Assembly (NCBI RefSeq): GCF_032854445.1
Contig: NC_088305.1
Location: forward strand, 689,001-753,000
Direction: 5' to 3'
Length of the DNA: 64,000 nt
Origin: Liolophura sinensis
Taxonomy: Eukaryota > Mollusca > Polyplacophora > Chitonida > Chitonidae
The translations under genes were made by a program, and so were the position numbers. Each line of letters starts with the position of its first letter. Positions within the stretch are counted from its first letter, which is position 1. Below the pieces are notes generated by a model that saw only the letters and a program-made list of their open reading frames with translations, was not told the origin of the DNA and did not search any database. Shown piece after piece: positions 42,971-55,400 of the stretch.

Positions 42971-43339
42971 AGTGAACCCATACCCCTGCCGCTTTGGAGA
43001 ATTCATAAACGCGAGGTCACTGGCTATGGTCTGGTGGTGGCCAACAAAAAATGTTATTTGCTTTACATTATATTACAAGAAGAATACATGCAATCTATTT
43101 TCAGCATTTTACGGCATTAGTTTAGGTTTAACAGTTTAGCCTTTGACAAAGTCTTGCCAACAGAAACAGTTTCCATTGGGTACAATCTAAATCATAAAAC
43201 AGAGAACGATTCAGGGAAACTCTCGTGCTATATAATTTTCTGTTGAGCTTCAGTTAAGGCCAGGAATTGATTCACACGGCAAACGTATTCTAGATTACTT
43301 CAAATGCTGTTAATTCACAAATGCAGCAATTTAGACGCG

Positions 43340-44660
43340 TAACTATTCCCATATGCATGTATACAGAAATAAGTGTACAGAAAATATCCAAAACGAGTCA
43401 TACAGACATATACGTATACAAATAGAGTAAAACAGATATACAAGTATTCACATAGAATATGCATGTATACATTGAAAGTACTGTAAATATACATGTATAT
43501 AATGTAATGATGTAAAATTTATCGGTAGTATCATTGAGGTGGAACATATTCCCCACGACCATTATAGACATATGGGGAATCCGATCGAGAAATGCAGGCA
43601 TGCATATATTTACGAGAAGTAACACAGATATACATGATCAGATAATAATACAACCATACATATACTTTAACAGACTAATATAGACATACACATATCCATA
43701 TTGAGTACATGTAGTGCAGGCATACACGCATCCGTATGGAGTATTACAGACATACTCGTATTCGTATGGAGTATTATAGACATACACGTATTCTTATGGA
43801 GTATTGTGGACATACACGTATTCGTGTGGAGTAGTACAGACATACACGTATTCGTGTGGAGTAGTACAGACATACACGTATGTGTATGGAGTAGTGCAGA
43901 CATACACGTATGCTCATGGAGTAGTACAGACATACACGTATTCGTATGGAGTAGTACAGACATACACGTATTCACATGGGGTACTGGTGACACACGTGTA
44001 TTCATGTCGAGTATTACCGTCATATATGCATGTATTCATGGAGAGAATGTAAATGTACTCAGGCATATATTTACGTGGAGTAGCACAGACCTGTATTTAT
44101 GTACACGTAGGATAAAGCAGACATATCCACGCATGTGTTCCGGCAGAGCATCTTAAACACACATATATTCCCGTGGAACAATGTAAATATACATGTAGAG
44201 AATTTCAGATACACGTGTATTTCCAAGGTGAAATGCGGACAAACACGGCCATGCATGCCGGTAGTGTATTTCAGATACGCCTATATTCCCGAGGAGCTAT
44301 CCAGCCATATACGGACATGTAATTTGACAGAGTATTTTAGACACACGTGTATTCCTTTGCAGTAAGCAGACACCCACGTGGTTCTGTTTTAATATCGTAT
44401 TTCAGACACGTCTTATCTTGTGCGGTGATACAGACATACACGTACGTGTATTCCCGCAGAGTAGGCATATTTACGAGAACAGTATATCTGCGTTGTGCAC
44501 CTCAGACACACGTGTATTCTTAGAGAATAATACACACGTAGATGTACTTCTGCAGAGTCGTTTGGACATACATATATTGTATACAGAAGACGTTTATGTG
44601 CAGCGGTCGCTTACACAAAGGATCGTTCACGCCGTGCATGTACAAATAAGTATACTTGTA
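43340..44660. repeat. 30-bp tandem repeat, homogeneous core with decayed flanks
   Basis: The core (43720-43990) repeats gtattcgtatggagtagtac plus agacatacac with few changes. Outside the core, related acatacacgtat words persist with irregular spacing. Because 30 is divisible by 3, both strands stay open, giving false proteins of 151 residues (+, repeating DIHVFVWSST) and 118 residues (-, repeating MSVLLHTNTC). No splice or domain evidence supports coding. Confidence 0.85.
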
Positions 44661-44699
44661 TCGAGTGTAACTGGAGAGTTACAATTTGAGCAACTTCTA

Positions 44700-46278
44700 T
44701 CCTCGTTGTGAGGATTAAGAAAATGAGGATGATTATTGTTCACTCTAATTCTAATCTAGAACAGAAGAACATGTGAAATGTATGCCTCTGAGACACTATT
44801 AGAAAACATTATCCATCTGTTAATACCTCACATTAGTTGACTTTCTCAGTCATTTAGCAAGATAGAAATATTCAGCAATGTTTTTTTAAACCGATATTTG
44901 TGCAGTCGTAAAAGAATATGTTGGATGTTACTAAACATACTGTTTGTGCAATTTGTAATGGAAATACGAGTTCATTTTCTGTCCAATGCATAACCAAAAA
45001 TGACTATCGTCTAGCAGTGTACAGGGGTATAATCACTCATGGATATTTTGGGGCCTTGTTAACCTCCCTTTGATTGTAGAGGTGTAATGTACGCGGAAAA
45101 TAAGGGCTATACACTGAATTGGACGAAAATTACCTCACCATGACCAGTACCACAAGAAAACTTTCATGAAAGAAAACACACTCACACACACAAAAGAATG
45201 AGCATGTATGTTTCTGAAGTCAAAACCACTGTTTTGTGGAGTGAAATCCACTAAGTTCTGGAGTTAAAACGGTCGTGTTCTGGAGATAAAACCACTATGT
45301 TCTGAAATAGAACCACTCTGTTGTGGGGGGAAGAGAGAGCCAAGAATCTGTCTTAAAAACTCATAACACATTGACAAATACAAATAGGTTGATTATATAC
45401 CAATGCCAGTTTGAAAGACTCGACTGTAAAGGAACAGGTTTCTCTCTGTGAGTAATCACGCTGTGAAGTAAAGTATTCTGTACTGTGACACTCACATCCT
45501 GCTGACAATATGAGAGATAATACTTCGTTGTCATAGTTACCTCCCTTCGAACAAAAAAAAAGCACAACGACGTTGGCTGATGTATGTGCCTGGATAAATC
45601 TTTACCATGTTGTCTGTACAACGTCTGTTACAATAGCGCCGTCAGCGAGTCGCCATCTCACCAACTTGTTAAGTACTTAGAGACATTTACTATTACTTGA
45701 GCATCACTTGTTACAATTTTAGCCTTGTTAAACGGCAAAAGCATGGGCAATCTTAGTGGTGCCTCCAGTACTCCACACAACATGAAAACATGTTAAGACC
45801 TTAACAAATAAAAACTTGACCCTGGGAAGATTCGCGTACGGAATGTTTCCTCTCTTCTTGTTCATCAATTTCCCCCACCCCCACCCCTCCCCCCGTATCC
45901 ACCACCCCACCACCCACCACCAAAGAAAACAGCATCATCTTCATAAAAGCATTCAAAGAACATGTCTAGCAACAACAACGTCATTTCAATTACACGAAGC
46001 TACAGATAATCCATATTTGCCGACTCAACAGAACACAACCAAAACGTTAACATTTGAAGCCACGCCAGGTTTGCCGCACATATAACATTTCTCAGACATA
46101 TAAATGCTGTACCAAAAAGAGAGAAAAAAAAGTCTTGTAACCTCATCGGTGCCTGTAAGTTTACCACTGTCGTAAAACTCCGCCCCGATGTCAGCAGACA
46201 TGATCCACCTCCGCACTCACTATCCGCAGATTTTTCTACAAGGAACGCAAACCGCTTCAACCCGTACGCACCAAGCCC
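44700..46278. other. Intergenic stretch without recognised features
   Basis: A short CA run is seen near 45180, and a C-rich tract (cccccacccccacccctccc) near 45870. The 3' UTR of the - strand DOMON gene should lie in the right part. I found no clear polyA signal for it. Confidence 0.5.
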
Positions 46279-46454
46279 TTAGTTCACCGCTAGAGCGTGT
46301 ATGAGTACAAACGCTACCAGTGATACACAGCCAATATACCTTTGCTCAGCCCCGCTTACCAACTGCCGAACTACGTTCACGTTTTTTCTGATTATGCTGT
46401 AAGATTGTGTTGATGTTGGTGGCTTCTCAAGGTCATGTCTCATCATTAAGCCGC
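46279..46454 (-). CDS. Last exon of DOMON gene, hydrophobic C-terminal tail
   Basis: The acceptor is tgtttccag in phase 1. It encodes GLMMRHDLEKPPTSTQSYSI, then VSGAEQRYIGCVSLVAFVLI and HALAVN, with TAA at 46281-46279. The terminal run of about 16 hydrophobic residues fits a GPI-anchor signal or a single tail anchor. A possible donor (gtatat) after GAEQ would allow continuation, but no following cytochrome b561 exon is visible between it and the + strand gene. Confidence 0.72.
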
Positions 46455-49400
46455 CTGGAAACAGAATAAAAGTAGGTCAAAATGTTTAAACGTAAGACAG
46501 ATAAATGAAAATGTTACATTAATAAAAGGGTAAATGCTTATTATGGAAATTCGTCAGAGAAAAAAGTTTTCAAGTTTCAATACTACCAAATTGCAGGCTA
46601 TTGGGCAAATCATTCGGATACACGCATACAGGTTTTATATGAGGAAATGATTCAATATTTAAAGAGATATTACTTATGTTATGACTAAATGTGAGACGTT
46701 TCGCCTCGAGCAATGAACATTTCATCTGTCTCAAACTGGTGCTTTAGCTTCTTGGATACATGTCAAATAATCAGGAGCGATTGATCCGCCCATGATCAAC
46801 GCGACAGCCAGGCATTTCTTACTGATGTCAAGGCTGTCTGGCCTATAACCGGGAACGAAACAGCAAGATTTGGATTCGAAAACGCCACCTCACTAGTAAA
46901 GGACCTGGTGATCGCAGCCAGCGTGCGCTTTAAATATCTGAGGCAGCAAGAACCCCTTTCCCCACCCAAACGATGAAGAAGTCTTTGTTTTATTGATTTG
47001 ATATTTGTCAGAAAATATGCATATCTGTACATCACAGGACCTTTGTTCCTAATTTTACACAGCCCTAGTTATTTCGTGGGTAAACGAATAAAGTAAGGTA
47101 CCGTGCTTTAAAAAAACACAGGACACATTATTGTTGTTGTGCTATGTTTGGTATTGTTCAATGTACTATAGATACCAATATAACAGAGGGAAAATTATGC
47201 AGACATCTGACACCCGAACATCTATAACCGCATTCCGTATAGGACGACTTTTCAGATGAAAGAGTTTAATTTAAACTTACTAGCTCCGACGCTTCCCCAA
47301 GCGTAAAGATGGAACCAGTCGTTGGTTAAGTCCATTGCGCCGTCAATCGACACGGCTCGCCGGGTTCTACAGGACAGGTAGCCATCTTTGTACTCCGCCG
47401 CCGTCAGGTTCACGGGAATGTCCTTCTCGTGCGGTTTCTCGTGGGAGTAGGGATTGATAAGAAACAAGGCACGGATTTTGGACGGAACAACACTGCGGAC
47501 ACAAGCTATGACGTCATCAGCTCCCTGTGGGTAACGATGGCAAAAGAGTTATCACATTTTTTGTTGTAAAAGTAACGGATGATGTAATCAGTAGTAATTA
47601 TACTGCATGAGTCATATACCACCAACAGCTTGATATTTAATGAAAAACAATAATTTGAAATATTCTTGTCAACTACAGAAAAATTCAAAAAGTGAATATG
47701 GATTTTTTTTTGTCAAAATCTTCAGTATAGCCCCTTTTAGAAGGTCATTCTGGGTCCTTCCTCACAACTCAACCCGACTAAACCGCTCGTTTATGCGAAA
47801 TGATCGGCACAGAGAACTGGCGTGGTACTTCAGTCATTGCAGGGTATTCTGGTCAGTTAGATCGCTGCTCTATTTTTTCTCTCTGTGTTGTAAGTCTTAA
47901 ATCTGTTGTATTCCTGAATAAACCAGGATTCTGCTGGTGAACTAAGCATCCCATGATCTGGTCCCTTTGTTTTTTTTTTATTCTAGGTGATTGTATGATA
48001 TATGTGATGACAACACATCATTTTGTGTATATCTAGAGCAGTCACGTGTAATAAATTGCAATTAACAGCACTGCATATTTTTTATGGCTCTAGGGAGCGT
48101 AAAATGTGCGACAATTTATGCATTTACATGAACAGTTAGAATAAAACCCTAACTGAGGTTAACTGACAAGAGGCCGTTTTTCACCAGCAACGTGTGATCA
48201 CTTGCCAGATATCACACTGGCGTCGCTGCTCTAGTTTTTGTCTCAGTCCTGTACGTCGATTTTTGCGTCCGATTCTTGGTCTGATGTAGTTTGATGGAAA
48301 CCATCCAATTACCTTTCGAATTTGTTTCCGCGCAGACACAACGATATTACTTCCGATTAGTCAAATCCTTTCTATGGTTGCCTCGCCTATCTGAAGAACG
48401 CGGACAAAATGGCGTCAAATGGTACTGACAGCAGCGATGACGAAATTGAGCTCGACCCTCTTGTCAAGAGCAGCGGCTACCGTTGTTTTGTCAAAAAGAA
48501 AACGAAAGCGAAACTGGGTGTACTGCCAAACGATCCAACCTTGGGGCGTAGTTTTGCCTTTTCAAAGAGATCCGCAGATCCGTCAGCATTCAAAGATTAA
48601 TGAGAATGGAGCATGATGCTTTTGAGAACCTGCTGAGCCTTTCGGGGAATAAGATCTGGAAGCAGAACACCAGGATGACAGAAAGCATTCCACCCGTACA
48701 TCGACTTGCAATCACTCTCAGATACCTTGCGAAAGGTATGCTATATTAGGATATACTAAACTTGCCACAGCATATATCACCAGAGTCACAAAAGCAACTC
48801 ACAGGGCAGTTTCATTTATTGATAATACTACAATATTACATGATGAGCTGAAAAATCTAAAATCAAAATCCAAAACAAAATCCAGCAGAACATTGTCTGA
48901 GCTCTTTCTGTTTTATTAATATTTCTTCAAAGCTCCAATTACAATGAAGAAATTTCAATGGTACAATGTAATAACGCTGTGAAATTATTCCAGGCCAGTT
49001 TAGTGCAGGCTGTAAAGCTATTGTTCAATGCACCATTCGTAATGCTGAATGTATTTCCGTTTTAAGAAGTAAATGATATCAATATAGAGGGTAAACTGTG
49101 CTTTAGAATTGGAAGATTTATAATACATATACAATATGGAAACATAAAATTAATGAAGTTTCACAAAAGAACTTCGTTAACATAGATCAGCTTGTACAGC
49201 TATAGTATACACATAAGCTATGAACAAGAAAACATGTTACCATGTATACTTACACCTCATATATTAGTTTAACTATATTTACATATAACACACTGGATGA
49301 AATCTGTACATGTTAAATTATTAAATCAGTTTTAGTATTACCGATAAATAAATTAATAAGGAGTCATAACCAACATTTATACGCCAGTTACAATGGGGTA

Positions 49401-52400
49401 TATTTAATTAATCCAATAAAGTAGAAACCGGAAGTAATGAAAGGAAATCCATATATGCTAAACAAGTTTGAAAATGCTCACACACACTATTGTTTATGAT
49501 ACATGTCGAGTCATCTACAACGCTCTTCAACCCATTCACCTCACGGTATATATTTATGCATACCACATATATTATACATAACTACAGCATTCAGGTTTTC
49601 ACATGAAGGTCTTGAATACCAATTTAGATAAATTACCTGAGGTTTTATTTCTCGCCGGATGTATGTAGAACTGGATAAAATTGAATTCTTATTTTCGAAA
49701 AATACTTGGTATGTATCTTCTTCGCTATAAAGTGAGGCTAGGTGGATTTATTTATCACATGGTGTTTTACGCTGTACCCAAAAATATTTAACTTATACAA
49801 CGGCGGCCAGGATTATGGTGGGGGAAAGACGGGCACAGCCCAGGAAAAATCCATGACCAGCCAATCGAGGCTAGGTTGAAGGTGAAATATATTAATTAGG
49901 GTTTATATTTTAGAGAGGTCAGTATGTTGCGTCAGAAATGGATGTAAATAACCAATTAGCTGGTTTTGTTGTTTGCTGGATTATCTTAACAAATTTGAAG
50001 GTTTAAAGGTAAATCCAAACTGAAGTAAATAAAATAATATTGCCAAAGTCAGTCACTGTATTTTATTCATACATCAAGTATTTCTGTTTTTTTTTGCTAG
50101 TTTGGCATTACTTGAATCCATTTCAGTCATTTCTGAGGCAACATACCTACCAAAAGCCGAAAATGGATTTGTCTGACGGAGTTCCCGGTTTTGAATTGAT
50201 GAACTAATTGCAGACATAAAATTAATTGCTTTTTCACTGGTACTACGATTGACTTTCTTCTTTGGTGTGTCATCGGTTACATTCCCAACCGGGGTCTTAT
50301 TTCTATCCAAGATTAGCGGATCTTCTACTTCGACTTCAAGTATGCTATCAGCTTGCCACTTAACAGTAGAGTATCTATGTCCAGCGCTTCCAGATTTTTG
50401 TTAAATGGGAGGACCTCTGTAGATAACATATCCATACTAGACTCCTGGAATATAAAATATGTATATTGAGCTATTAAGTATGCAGTCATATAAAGGTCTT
50501 ACTATGATAACATAGTGTTTATACAGAGCAGAGGTTAAAAAGCTATCATCAAATCAACGCATCTAATGCACGAATCAAAATTGAAAAAAATATCTTTTCT
50601 GCCAGGTTGGATTTTTGTTGTTCGGTTCTTTCTTATCAGAGGATGAGCGGTTTAAAGTAGCCCAGAACTTCGAGTATGGCAAAATAAATCACTATTTAAG
50701 TAGATTGGATATTTTTGTTCTTATCAGCTTTCTTCTGCTATGGATATGGTATTTGTCTGGAGCACTTTCTGTCAACATTATACTACTTATTATAATTAGT
50801 TACGGGAAAATGGAAGGTGGAGGCAAGGGGGACTACTTTTAAACCTGTGTATCGGTAGGCTTGCGTCATGCAAAGGTGGTTTTCCGTAAGTTTTTGAGAA
50901 CTATTTGGTAATTATTTCATATCAAAATAAATGTATGATGTATGTAAATGTTTTAAAACAACTAACTGCTAGCATAAGTTGATGGCTGCCCTATTCTGTC
51001 TTTATTGACATGTGAGATTCGTGATGAAATAATTAGTTTAAAACAGGAGTAAGTGTTTGAACGAAGGTTAGGTTTTCTCCCATCGAGAAAGAAATCAACT
51101 CAAGCTTAACAGACGCCGAAATACAAACTGTATAGTCTTGTTTGCAAAATGTACAATGCTGTGAGTCATGCCACACTTTCATTTTTTTTCCAATAAAATG
51201 AAAATTGTGCTGAGCTTACCATGTTGCTTTTGCCTTTTCTTTGGGTACAGTGTGGCCTGAGAAAATCCCGTTGTTGGAAGTATTTACATTTGGAAACATA
51301 CATCATCCACTGGAGCGCCACTTTTTGTGAAGTGGCTTAGCTCACACAGCTCAGCTCTCTGCCGTATGTTGTGCATAGTAAGTTGTATTTTTCATCTTAC
51401 TGCTTTACTGGATTCATGTAGGAAAAAACGAATGAGAAAACGATGCTATAACAAATTTTGCACAAAATCCAATTGAGTTGAGAGTTGCGGTAAATATTTG
51501 TTCGCCGAAACGGCCAAAAAAACACCCCCCCCCCCAAAAAAAAAAAAAAAACATTTCAACAAACATTACATTAGGTCTATCAGGTCTATTATAAACATGG
51601 ATCGCTGATCATGATTAATTCCAGCAAAGTACAGAGCGGCTGAGCTACACTGAGGAATAATTCGATTGGCGGCATGTTTAAATTCATTATCAGTACTGTT
51701 ACTCACCAGGAACCTGCAGTCCGAGTATTTAACACAGGGACTTGAGCGACGCTATTCTCAAATTCTCGTCCATGTTGGCTCTGGAATGTATGTCCCACGT
51801 ATTCCGGTGATTTGTTTCGTATTCACTTATGAAGTTAACCATTGGGTCTTTTATGTTTGTTGTCAGTCAGCCAGGCAGATGTCAACATAAACATCGCGTG
51901 ACTCATAGTTAATACATTCTGATTGGTCAAGGCTATTTTGTTTCCAACTAAACTTAGAACACGCCCTGATTCATCCAACTCAACCTGGAGCTCGTCGTAT
52001 TCGACGCGTTACATTCGATTTTGTTGCTCACACGCAACGATACAATCGTTTACAACTAGCTTGACAGACAATTGGAGACAAAATCGTTATGCGTGAGCCC
52101 ATCTTTAATGGTATTAAAGTTGTACGGGTGCCAGCGACAGGGACCAATTCAGCGCAACCAGTTGAGCTGGGTTGTATCGCATTTTGGATCGTGTTTTGCT
52201 GATGCCTACACGGGCCTTTATGAGGAAGAAACTTCCTGCAGTTTAATTCATGTTTTGTTGATGCCTACATGGGCGTTTATGAGGAAGAAACTTCTTGCAG
52301 TCTGGGTCATGTTTTGTTGATGCCTATATGGGTCTTTATGAGGAAGAAACTTCTTGCTGTCTGGGTCATGTTTTGTTGATGCCTATATGGGTCTTTATGA

Positions 52401-55400
52401 GGAAGAAACTTCTTGCAGTTTGGGTCATGTTTTGTTGATGCCTGTATGGAAGATACTTCTTGCAGTTTGGGTCATGTTTTGTTGATGCCTATATGGGTCT
52501 TTATGAGGAAGAAACTTCTTGCAGTCTGGGTCATGTTTTGTTGATGCCTGCATAGGTCTTCATGAGGAAGAAACTTCTTGCAGGCTGGGTCATGTTTTGT
52601 TGATGCCTATATGGGTCTTTATGAGGAAGAAACTTCTTGCAGTCTGGGTCATGTTTTGTTGATGCCTATATGGGTCTTTATGAGGAAGAAACTTCTTGCA
52701 GTCTGGGTCATGTTTTGTTGATGCCTACATGGGTCTTTATGAGGAAGAAACTTCTTGCAGTTTGGGTCATGTTTTGTTGATGCCTATATGGGTCTTTATG
52801 AGGAAGAAACTTCTTGCAGTCTGGGTCATGTTTTGTTGATGCTTATATGGATCTTTATGAGGAAGAAACTTCTTGCAGTCTGGGTAATGTTTTGTTGATG
52901 CCTACATGGGTCTTTATGAGGAAGAAACTTCTTGCAGTTTGGGTCATGTTTTGTTGATGCCTGCATAGGTCTTCATGAAGAAGAAACTTCTTGCAGTCTG
53001 GGTCATGTTTTGTTGATGCCTACATGGGTCTTTATGAGGAAGAAACTTCTTGCAGTTTGGGTCATGTTTTGTTGATGCCTATATGGGTCTTTATGAGAAA
53101 GAAACTTCTTGCAGTTTGGGTCATGTTTTGTTGATGCCTGCATAGGTCTTCATGAGGAAACTTCTTGCAGTCTGGGTCATGTTTTGTTGATGCCTATATG
53201 GGTCTTTATGAGGAAGAAACTTCTTGCAGTCTGGGTCATGTTTTGTTGATGCCTACATGGGTCTTTATGAGAAAGAAACTTCTTGCAGTTTGGGTCATGT
53301 TTTGTCGATGCCTGCATAGGTCTTCATGAGGAAACTTCTTGCAGTCTGGGTCATGTTTTGTTGATGCCTACATGGGTCTTTATGAGGAAGAAACTTCTTG
53401 CAGTTTGGGTCATGTTTTGTTGATGCCTATATGGGTCTTTATGAGAAAGAAACTTCTTGCAGTTTGGGTCATGTTTTGTTGATGCCTGCATAGGTCTTCA
53501 TGAGGAAACTTCTTGCAGTCTGGGTCATGTTTTGTTGATGCCTATATGGGTCTTTATGAGGAAGAAACTTCTTGCAGTCTGGGTCATGTTTTGTTGATGC
53601 CTACATGGGTCTTTATGAGAAAGAAACTTCTTGCAGTTTGGGTCATGTTTTGTTGATGCCTGCATAGGTCTTCATGAGGAAACTTCTTGCAGTCTGGGTC
53701 ATGTTTTGTTGATGCCTATATGGGTCTTTATGAGGAAGAAACTTCTTGCAGTTTGGGTCATGTTTTGTTGATGCCTACATGGGTCTTTATGAGGAAGAAA
53801 CTTCTTGCAGTTTGGGTCACGTTTTGTTGATGCCTATATGGGTCTTTATGAGGAAGAAACTTCTTGCAGTCTGGGTCATGTTTTGTTGATGCCTACATGG
53901 GTCTTTATGAGGAAGAAACTCCTTGCATAGGTCTTTATGAGGAAGAAACTTCTTGCAGTCTGGGTCATGTTTTGTTGATGCCTGCATAGGCCTTCATGAG
54001 GAAGAAACTTCTTGCAGTCATGTTTTGTTGATGCCTACATGGGTCTTTATGAGAAAGAAACTTCTTGCAGTCTGGGTCCTGTTTTGTTGATGCCTGCATA
54101 GGCCTTCATGAGGAAGAAACTTCTTGCAGTCATGTTTTGTTGATGCCTACATGGGTATTTATGAGGAAGAAACTTCTTGCAGGCTGGGTCATGTTTTGTT
54201 GATGCCTATATGGGTCTTTATGAGGAAGAAACTTCTTGCAGTTTGGGTCATGTTTTGTTGATGCCTACATGGGCCTTTATGAGGAAGAAACTTCTTGCAG
54301 TCTGGGTCACATTTTGTTGATGCCTGCATAGGTCTTCATGAGGAAGAAACTTCTTGCAGTCTGGGTCATGTTTTGTTGATGCCTACATGGGTCTTTATGA
54401 GGAAGAAACTTCTTGCATAGGTCTTTATGAGGAAGAAACTTCTTGCAGTCTGGGTCATGTTTTGTTGATGCCTGCATAGGCCTTCATGAGGAAGAAACTT
54501 CTTGCAGTCATGTTTTGTTGATGCCTACATGGGTCTTTATGAGGAAGAAACTTCTTGCAGTCTGGGTAATGTTTTGTTGATGCCTATATGGGTCTTTATG
54601 AGGAAGAAACTTCTTGCAGGCTGGGTCATGTTTTGTTGATGCCTACATGGGTCTTTATGAGGAAGAAACTTCTTGCAGTCTGGGTCATGTTTTGTTGATG
54701 GCTATATGGGTCTTTATGAGGAAGAAACTTCTTGCAGTCTGGGTCATGTTTTGTTGATGCCTACATGGGTATTTATGAGGAAGAAACTTCTTGCAGTCTG
54801 GGTCATGTTTTGTTGATGCCTATTTGGGTCTTTATGAGGAAGAAACTTCTTGCAGTCTGGGTCATGTTTTGTTGATGCCTACATGGGTCTTTATGAGGAA
54901 GAAACTTCTTGCAGTTTGGGTCATGTTTTGTTGATGCCTACATGGGTCTTTATGAGGAAGAAACTTCTTGCAGTTTGGGTCATGTTTTGTTGATGCCTGC
55001 ATAGGTCTTCATGAGGAAACTTCTTGCAGTCTGGGTCATGTTTTGTTGATGCCTACATGGGTCTTTATGAGGAAGAAACTTCTTGCAGTCTGGGTCATGT
55101 TTTGTTGATGCCTATATGGGTCTTTATGAGGAAGAAACTTCTTGCAGCCTGGGTTATGTTTTGTTGATGCCTACGTGGGTCTTTATGAGGAAGAAACTTC
55201 TTGCTGTCTGGGTCATGTTTTGTTAATGCCTACATGGGTCTTTATGAGGAAGAAACTTCTTGGAGTCTGGGTCATGTTTTGTTGATGCCTGTATGGAAGA
55301 TACTTCTTGCAGGCTGGGTCATGTTTTACTGATGCCCATAAGCGCCTTTAGGGGCAATAAACTTTCCGCAGTCTGAGTCGTATATTGTTGATGCCTACAC

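Noticed and set aside
43667-44156. Repetitive proteins of 151 and 118 residues on opposite strands
   Set aside because: Both frames are a by-product of a 30-bp period. There is no domain, signal peptide or splice support, and only repeat-phase openness.
46000-46260. Additional DOMON gene exon left of 46279
   Set aside because: The best acceptor (ttccttgtag on the reverse strand) leads to an in-frame TAG within a few codons after the available phase. The hydrophobic tail and TAA at 46279 give a simpler end.
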